Part shown: positions 42,487-47,153 of the stretch, one piece after another | How the letters are laid out: each line of letters starts with the position of its first letter | Position numbering within the stretch: the first letter of the stretch is position 1 | NCBI RefSeq assembly: GCF_017744555.1 | Contig: NZ_JAGIBD010000026.1 | Location: 1 to 47,153, forward strand | DNA: 47,153 bases | DNA from: Cellulomonas sp. | GTDB lineage: Bacteria; Actinomycetota; Actinomycetes; Actinomycetales; Cellulomonadaceae | Direction: 5' to 3' | Position numbers and translations under genes: made by a program | The notes under the pieces: model-generated | Seen by the model: only the letters and a program-made list of their open reading frames with translations | Database searches by the model: none | Told to the model about the DNA's origin: nothing

Positions 42487-44013
42487 TCATGCGTCGAGGT
42501 GGCGGACCTCGTCCCACACGTCGGCCCACGCACCGCGCGGCCCGGCGCACGCCAGCACCGCGGTCCCCTGCTCCTCGTTGTCGACGTCGACCCCGTTGTC
42601 GATCGTCGCGACCTGCTCGCACCCCACCGCCCAGCCCGGCGCGACGTCGTACCCGACGAGCACCACAGGCCCCTCGGCGGCGGGCGGCGGCCCCCAGTCG
42701 CCGTACGCGTTGTGCCCGCTGAACACGGGCACGGGCGCCCCGTAGAACTCCAGCGCACCGGCCTCGCCGTAGTTCTGGGCCACGACGAGCGTCGCGCCGG
42801 CCGACGACACGGCCTTGTCGACCGTCTCGACGAACCGCGGCCAGCCGATCATCTCCGCCTGGTCCTCGTTGACGGCGGCGAGGAACGACTGCCCGTAGCC
42901 CCGCTCGGACAGGATCGGCAGCCCTGCGGGCCACACGACGAGCCCGCTCAGCGCGACGACCGCCCCGGCGACCCACAGCCCGCGCCGGCTCCACCGCTCG
43001 GCCAGCCCGCACGCGCCCGCCGCGAACAGCACGGGGACCAGACCGGCCAGGTAGTACGCCTTGCCACCCGTGAGGAAGAACCCGACGAAGAGCAGCACGA
43101 ACGCGAACGCGAGCGGCCGGGCCCGGACCAGCGAGGGCGTTCGCAGCAGCCGCACCAGCCCGTACACCCACAGCACCGCGGTGACGGGGCTGAAGATGAT
43201 GAACGTGAGGACGACGTAGTTGATCCGCTCCTCGAGCGTCATGTACTCGTCGCGGATGTCGCGGGCCAGCTCGAGCTGCGGCCACCCGTGCGTCGCCTGC
43301 CAGACGAGGTTGGGCGCCCACAGCAGGAGCGCGATCCCCACGCCGGCCCACGCCCAGGGCGACCGCAGGTGATGCCGGACCGCGGGCGTGAGCGCGATCC
43401 CGACGACGATGCCGCCGAGCAGGAACGCGACGAGGTGCTTGTCCTCCAGCCCGATCCCGGTGAGCAGCCCGACGGCGAGCCACCCGCGCGGCCGGTCCCG
43501 CTGCAGCACGCGCACGACCGCGTAGACGATCGCCGTCCAGAACAGCAGGTCCACGGTCGCGGTCGACAGCATGTGCCCGAGGATCGCCGTCACGGCGCCC
43601 GTCGCCGCCGTGACCGCCGTGAGCACCTGCGCGGCCGTCGCGCCGCCGAGCTCGCGCGCCGTCAGGGCCGCCAGCAGGACGAACGCCGCCATCGCGACCG
43701 CGCTCGGCAGGTGCAGCACGGTGACCGAGCCGGGCGCGGCGAGGTCCGTCAGGCGTGCGATCGCCGGAGTGAGCGGCGGCTGGTCCGGGTAGCCCCACGC
43801 CAGGCGGCGGCCCGCGGCGACGAAGTACAGCTCGTCGCGGTGGGGCCCGTACCGGCCCGCGAACGACACGAGGACGACGAGCAGCGCACCGGCGACGGCG
43901 AGGACCGGGGCCCAGGCCACGGCCGGCGGCGACGAGACGGAGAGGGACGTGCGTCGGGCAGCTTCGGTCGCAGCCACCCTCGGAGGGTAGCGACGGGCGA
44001 CCGCGCACGTCAC
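42487..44013 (-). CDS. GT39-like integral membrane glycosyltransferase
   Basis: 508 residues, about ten to eleven helices. The first extracytoplasmic loop has the GT39/ArnT-type HRDELYFVAAGRRLAWGYPDQPPLTPAIA, where the acidic D-E pair is the expected catalytic site for a polyprenyl-phosphate-sugar donor. A C-terminal extracytoplasmic domain (from about 400) contains VVAQNYGEAGALEFYG and ends in VWDEVRHLDA. Such enzymes glycosylate lipids or secreted proteins at the outer membrane face. GTG 44013 follows AAAGGGGG; GTG 43977 is an alternative. Divergent from ndh. Confidence 0.86.
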   Translation of the reverse strand: MTCAVARRYPPRVAATEAARRTSLSVSSPPAVAWAPVLAVAGALLVVLVSFAGRYGPHRDELYFVAAGRRLAWGYPDQPPLTPAIARLTDLAAPGSVTVLHLPSAVAMAAFVLLAALTARELGGATAAQVLTAVTAATGAVTAILGHMLSTATVDLLFWTAIVYAVVRVLQRDRPRGWLAVGLLTGIGLEDKHLVAFLLGGIVVGIALTPAVRHHLRSPWAWAGVGIALLLWAPNLVWQATHGWPQLELARDIRDEYMTLEERINYVVLTFIIFSPVTAVLWVYGLVRLLRTPSLVRARPLAFAFVLLFVGFFLTGGKAYYLAGLVPVLFAAGACGLAERWSRRGLWVAGAVVALSGLVVWPAGLPILSERGYGQSFLAAVNEDQAEMIGWPRFVETVDKAVSSAGATLVVAQNYGEAGALEFYGAPVPVFSGHNAYGDWGPPPAAEGPVVLVGYDVAPGWAVGCEQVATIDNGVDVDNEEQGTAVLACAGPRGAWADVWDEVRHLDA

Positions 44014-44107
44014 GCCCCCTTTCTGCCGACCCGTCGCCGTGGGACCGGCCGAGCACTAGCGTCGGCCCGACGGGCGACGACGCCCGCCCGGGCCCCGGGA
44101 GGAACGC

Positions 44108-45433
44108 ATGAGCGCTGCACGTCCGCACGTGGTCGTCGTCGGCGGCGGCTTCGCCGGGTTCTACGCGGCACGGACGCTCGAACGCGTCCTGCCCCGCGGC
44201 GCCGCCGACCTCACCGTCATCAGCGCCACCGACCACCTCTGCTACTCACCCCTCCTGCCCGAGGTCGCCGCGGGCCGGCTCGACCCCCGCAGGATCGCCG
44301 TGCCCCTGCACTCGGCGCTGCGCCGCGCGCGGATCATCCAGGGCGTCGTCGACGAGGTGGACGTGGCCGCGGGCACCCTGAGCGTCACGTGCGGTCTCGC
44401 CGACCCGCTCGTCGTGCCCTACGACCGGCTGGCCCTCACGGTCGGCTCGGTGACCCGACGGCTCTCGACGCCCGGCATGGGCCAACGGTCGCTGGGACTC
44501 AAGACGCTCGTGCAGGCGGTCTACATCCGCGACCACGTGCTGCGGCAGCTGGAGCTCGCCGATGCCACGCAGGACCTCGCCGAACGTCGCGCCCGGCTGA
44601 CGTTCGTCGTGGTCGGGGCCGGGTACGCCGGGACGGAGACGGCCGCGCAGCTCCAGGTCATGACGCAGTCGCAGCTCGACCGGTTCCCCCGCCTGCGGCA
44701 GGACGACGTCACGTGGATCCTCGTCGACGTCGCCCCCGCCGTGCTGCCCGAGCTCGGCCCGCGGCTCGGGCGGTTCGCGCTCGACCAGATCCGGCGCCGC
44801 GGCATGCGCGTGCTGCTGGAGACGTCCGTGCAGGAGATCCTCGAGGACCGCGTCACGCTGTCCGACGGCACCGTGATCCCGTGCCACACGGTGCTCTGGA
44901 CCGCGGGCGTCACGCCGCCGCCGCTCGTGGGGCAGCTCGGTCTGGACGTCGCGCGCGGCCGCGTCGTGGTGGACGCCGAGCTGCGGGTCACGGGCAGCGA
45001 GCACGTGTGGGCCGGCGGTGACGCCGCGTCGACGCCGGACCCGTTCAGCGACGCGGCGCTCCCCTACCCGCCGACCGCGCAGCACGCCCAGCGGCAGGGT
45101 GTCGTGCTCGGCCGCAACATCGCCGCGAGCCTGGGGCACGGCGAGGCGGGACCCTACCGGCACCACGACCTCGGGCTCGTCGCCGACCTCGGCCGGCGGC
45201 AGGCCGTCGCACGGCCGCTCGGGGTGCCGTTGACCGGCCTGCCCGCGAAGGTCGTCGCGAAGGTGTACCACCTGTACGCGGTGCCCTCGATGGCCAACCG
45301 TGCGCGGATCGCCGCCGACTGGGCGCTCAACCTCGTGAGCAGGCCGGTGCCCGCGCAGCTCGGGCTCGTGCGCCCCGACCAGGCGCGGTTCGGGCGGGCG
45401 GAGCACACCGAACGGGAGCCGGCGGGAGCCTGA
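44108..45433 (+). CDS. ndh: Type II NADH dehydrogenase (NDH-2)
   Basis: Transfers electrons from NADH to menaquinone at the cytoplasmic face without pumping protons. 441 residues: FAD-binding VVVVGGGFAGFYAARTLERVLP (about 9-30), NAD-binding FVVVGAGYAGTETAAQLQ (about 166-183), the second FAD contact EHVWAGGDAAS (about 298-308) and QHAQRQGVVLGRNIAASL. The C-terminal part has hydrophobic/basic helices for membrane contact. ATG 44108 has GGGAGGAA a few bases upstream. The aldo/keto reductase follows 39 bases later and may be co-transcribed. Confidence 0.92.
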   Translation: MSAARPHVVVVGGGFAGFYAARTLERVLPRGAADLTVISATDHLCYSPLLPEVAAGRLDPRRIAVPLHSALRRARIIQGVVDEVDVAAGTLSVTCGLADPLVVPYDRLALTVGSVTRRLSTPGMGQRSLGLKTLVQAVYIRDHVLRQLELADATQDLAERRARLTFVVVGAGYAGTETAAQLQVMTQSQLDRFPRLRQDDVTWILVDVAPAVLPELGPRLGRFALDQIRRRGMRVLLETSVQEILEDRVTLSDGTVIPCHTVLWTAGVTPPPLVGQLGLDVARGRVVVDAELRVTGSEHVWAGGDAASTPDPFSDAALPYPPTAQHAQRQGVVLGRNIAASLGHGEAGPYRHHDLGLVADLGRRQAVARPLGVPLTGLPAKVVAKVYHLYAVPSMANRARIAADWALNLVSRPVPAQLGLVRPDQARFGRAEHTEREPAGA

Positions 45434-45472
45434 CCGGACGCGCGTTCGCCGACCTCGGGTGAGACTGACCCG

Positions 45473-46255
45473 ATGACCATCACCAGCATCCCCACGCTCC
45501 CGCTGCCCGGCGGCCGCATCCCCGTGCTCGGCCTGGGCACCTGGCAGTCCGAGGGCGACGAGGCCGAGCGGGCCGTGGTCGCGGCCATCGAGCTCGGCTA
45601 CCGGCACATCGACACCGCGACCGGGTACGGCAACGAGGCGCAGGTCGGACGCGCGCTCTCCACGGTCGGCGTCGGCCGGGACGACGTGTTCCTCACGACC
45701 AAGCTCCCGCCCGACCACGCCGGCCGCGAGCGCCAGACGCTCATGGAGTCGCTCAGCCTGCTCGGCGTCGACCACCTGGACCTGTGGCTCGTGCACTGGC
45801 CGCCGCACCGGCAGGCGTCGCCCGAGACGTGGCAGGCGTTCCGGGAGGCGCGTGACGAGGGGCTCGTCCGGTCGATCGGGGTGTCGAACTACTCGATCGC
45901 GCAGATCGACGAGCTCATCGAGGTGACCGGTGAGGCGCCGGCCGTCAACCAGATCCCGTACAGCCCCGCCGACCACGACCTGGCCCTGCTCGCGGCGCAC
46001 CGCGAGCGCGGCGTCGTCGTCGAGGGGTACAGCCCGCTCAAGCGCGTGGACCTCGGGGCGGACGCGATCGTCCGGGCTGCCGAGGCGCACGGGGTCACGC
46101 CCGCGCAGGTGGTGCTGCGGTGGCACGTGCAGCACGACGTCGTCGTCATCCCGAAGTCGGTCCGGCCGGAGCGGCTCAAGGAGAACCTCGACGTGCTCGG
46201 CTTCACGCTGGACGACGAGCAGATGGCCGCGATCGACGCCCTCGGGCGCTCCTGA
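45473..46255 (+). CDS. Aldo/keto reductase
   Basis: 260 residues, NADPH-dependent (beta/alpha)8 reductase of the 2,5-diketo-D-gluconate reductase group. The catalytic tetrad is visible: Asp and Tyr in HIDTATGYGNEAQVG (about 44-58), Lys in LTTKLPP, His in DLWLVHWPPH. GVSNYSIAQIDEL and the cofactor-binding VVIPKSVRPERLKENLDVLGF are in place. Likely detoxifies or reduces carbonyl metabolites; the substrate is not readable. ATG 45473 has a weak ribosome site. Confidence 0.93.
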   Translation: MTITSIPTLPLPGGRIPVLGLGTWQSEGDEAERAVVAAIELGYRHIDTATGYGNEAQVGRALSTVGVGRDDVFLTTKLPPDHAGRERQTLMESLSLLGVDHLDLWLVHWPPHRQASPETWQAFREARDEGLVRSIGVSNYSIAQIDELIEVTGEAPAVNQIPYSPADHDLALLAAHRERGVVVEGYSPLKRVDLGADAIVRAAEAHGVTPAQVVLRWHVQHDVVVIPKSVRPERLKENLDVLGFTLDDEQMAAIDALGRS

Positions 46256-46261
46256 CCGGCT

Positions 46262-46353
46262 GACCCGGCCGGAGGCGGCACTCGGGCCGGGTCAGCGGCC
46301 CGTCGCGGACCCGGCCGGAGGCGGCACTCGGGCCGGGTCAGCGGCCCGTCGCG
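46262..46353. repeat. 46-bp perfect tandem duplication containing a terminator
   Basis: Bases 46262-46307 are repeated exactly at 46308-46353. Each copy holds the hairpin GACCCGGCC/GGCCGGGTC with a 14-base loop. The second copy also contains the stop and last codons of the facing M15 peptidase gene, and the first copy repeats them downstream. The result is two terminators in series between convergent genes. Confidence 0.92.
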
Positions 46354-47135
46354 GAGAAGTGCTGGTAGTCGATCGGCGACGACCAGTCGCCGCCCCACTC
46401 CCAGCCGACCGACGCGAACGCCTGCACGACCACGTCGTCGTCGTGGATCACGCCCGGCGCGTCCGGCCTGTCCGCGAACTCCCGACCCGCGGGCGGGGCG
46501 ACGTGGCGGCCGAGCACGTACGGGTTCTCGACCGGGTTCACGTCGATCGCCCGGCCGTACGCGTGCTCGGACCAGCGGGTGCCGCCCGTGACGGCCCGGC
46601 AGTTGAGGGCCGACGTGTTGTCGGCGGCCATCGACGCGTCGTCGCTCCCGCCGAAGTCGTCGACCAGCCGCAGCGACCGGATCGGGTAGCCCGCGTCCCA
46701 CAGCGCGTGGAACACGGCGACCATCGCGTCGGCGGAGTCGGCGTGCACCACGAGCTCGCCCTGCACGGCGTCGCCCGCGAAGTCGTGGTGCGTCACCGTC
46801 ACGTACCGCAGGTCCGCGAGCGGGACCGGGCAGCCCTCGCGCCAGGACGACGACATGCGCGCGGCGAGGTCGGGGGTGATCTCGCTGATCGTCGACGTGA
46901 ACGCCGGGGGCGGCGGCGGGGCGGGCGCCGGGGGCGCCACCTTGGTCGCCTCGCGCGGCGCGGTGACGACGACCGGAGACGGGGTCGTCGTCCGGCCCGC
47001 GTCCGTCGAACGCCCTGCAGGTGCGCAGCCGACGAGCACCGCGAGCACGAGCCACGCGGCGGTCGCCGCGGCGGCGACCCGGCGTCGGCGTCCACGACCG
47101 CGAGCGTCCGCTTGCCGCGTCGCAGCACCGCCCAC
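46338..47135 (-). CDS. M15-family D-Ala-D-Ala carboxypeptidase-like lipoprotein
   Basis: About 265 residues from GTG 47135; the frame stays open to the window edge, so the true start may lie further upstream. Basic N-terminus, hydrophobic helix and a lipobox-like LVGC (Cys about 36), followed by a Pro-rich linker (about 55-77). The C-terminal domain (from about 85) carries the zinc motif SEHAYGRAIDVNP (His and Asp ligands) and the closing DYQHFSATGR (third ligand), as in VanY/M15_4 peptidases. Expected at the outer face of the membrane, trimming peptidoglycan stem peptides. Confidence 0.85.
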   Translation of the reverse strand: MGGAATRQADARGRGRRRRVAAAATAAWLVLAVLVGCAPAGRSTDAGRTTTPSPVVVTAPREATKVAPPAPAPPPPPAFTSTISEITPDLAARMSSSWREGCPVPLADLRYVTVTHHDFAGDAVQGELVVHADSADAMVAVFHALWDAGYPIRSLRLVDDFGGSDDASMAADNTSALNCRAVTGGTRWSEHAYGRAIDVNPVENPYVLGRHVAPPAGREFADRPDAPGVIHDDDVVVQAFASVGWEWGGDWSSPIDYQHFSATGR

Positions 47136-47153
47136 CGCCCGTGCAGCAGGTCG

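Noticed and set aside
47060..47153. Minus-strand segment DLLHGRWAVLRRGKRTLAVVDA resembling a tyrosyl-tRNA synthetase C-terminus
   Set aside because: No stop codon follows in that frame before it turns into shadow sequence, and too little is in the window to decide.
1..47153. tRNA, rRNA, CRISPR arrays, transposases, integrases, attachment sites
   Set aside because: Looked for characteristic motifs and repeat-spacer patterns on both strands; none recognised.

Overview
The window is about 74% GC. It encodes mycothiol synthase, ppk followed by a MutT1-type Nudix/phosphatase, a CE1758/CE1759-type flavin monooxygenase-reductase pair, and a secreted GH5 mannanase with a PT-rich linker and a CBM2. 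This points to a plant-polysaccharide-degrading actinobacterium, most likely Cellulomonas or a close relative. No rRNA, tRNA, CRISPR array, transposase or integrase was recognised. The stretch looks like ordinary chromosome with several accessory blocks.

Layout. 1-7130: end of a small membrane protein; acetyl-CoA synthetase (acs) behind a CRP/GlxR-like site; a divergent pair of MprF-like aminoacyl-lipid synthase and membrane-anchored esterase sharing a CelR-like operator; then the GH5/CBM2 mannanase. 7171-15825: a flavin monooxygenase with a repetitive N-terminus, the overlapping operon mshD-ppk-mutT1, the facing pap(DUF47)-pit phosphate transporter operon, a 475-bp gene-free stretch, and an unknown helical protein. 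16050-22235: sugar porter, MarR plus DHA2 efflux pump, a second MarR, a NERD-domain protein and msrB. 22460-26661: a membrane GGDEF-EAL protein beside a three-gene SipW operon (TasA-like exported protein, SipW-type signal peptidase, second exported protein). 26773-28170: an FAD-linked oxidase.

28383-35119 (all minus strand) is the most unusual block. It reads REC-PIG-L deacetylase fusion, ATP-grasp ligase, PHP phosphoesterase, processive GT2 polysaccharide synthase, 53-aa membrane peptide, single-domain response regulator, PAS histidine kinase. The last six genes are joined by 1- or 4-base overlaps. I read it as an exopolysaccharide system with its own phosphorelay, in which the deacetylase itself carries a receiver domain.

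35325-47153: flavin monooxygenase and FMN reductase, a cysteine-free HesB-like protein, an F420/nitroreductase-fold protein, a zinc-ribbon gene under a LexA-like box divergent from a YjbR protein, a frameshifted beta-helix gene facing a GH87-like secreted glucanase, a GT39-like membrane protein, NDH-2, an aldo/keto reductase and an M15 peptidase lipoprotein.

Regulatory signals read directly from sequence include two sigma-28-type promoters with the same layout (T[C/G]AAG, 12-nt spacer after an 8-base -35 block, then GCCGATAA), one before the SipW operon and one before the NERD gene. They suggest that matrix or appendage export and the NERD protein belong to a motility/development sigma regulon. 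Several gene pairs are separated by long, nearly perfect GC-rich hairpins without U-tracts, which are taken as terminators.
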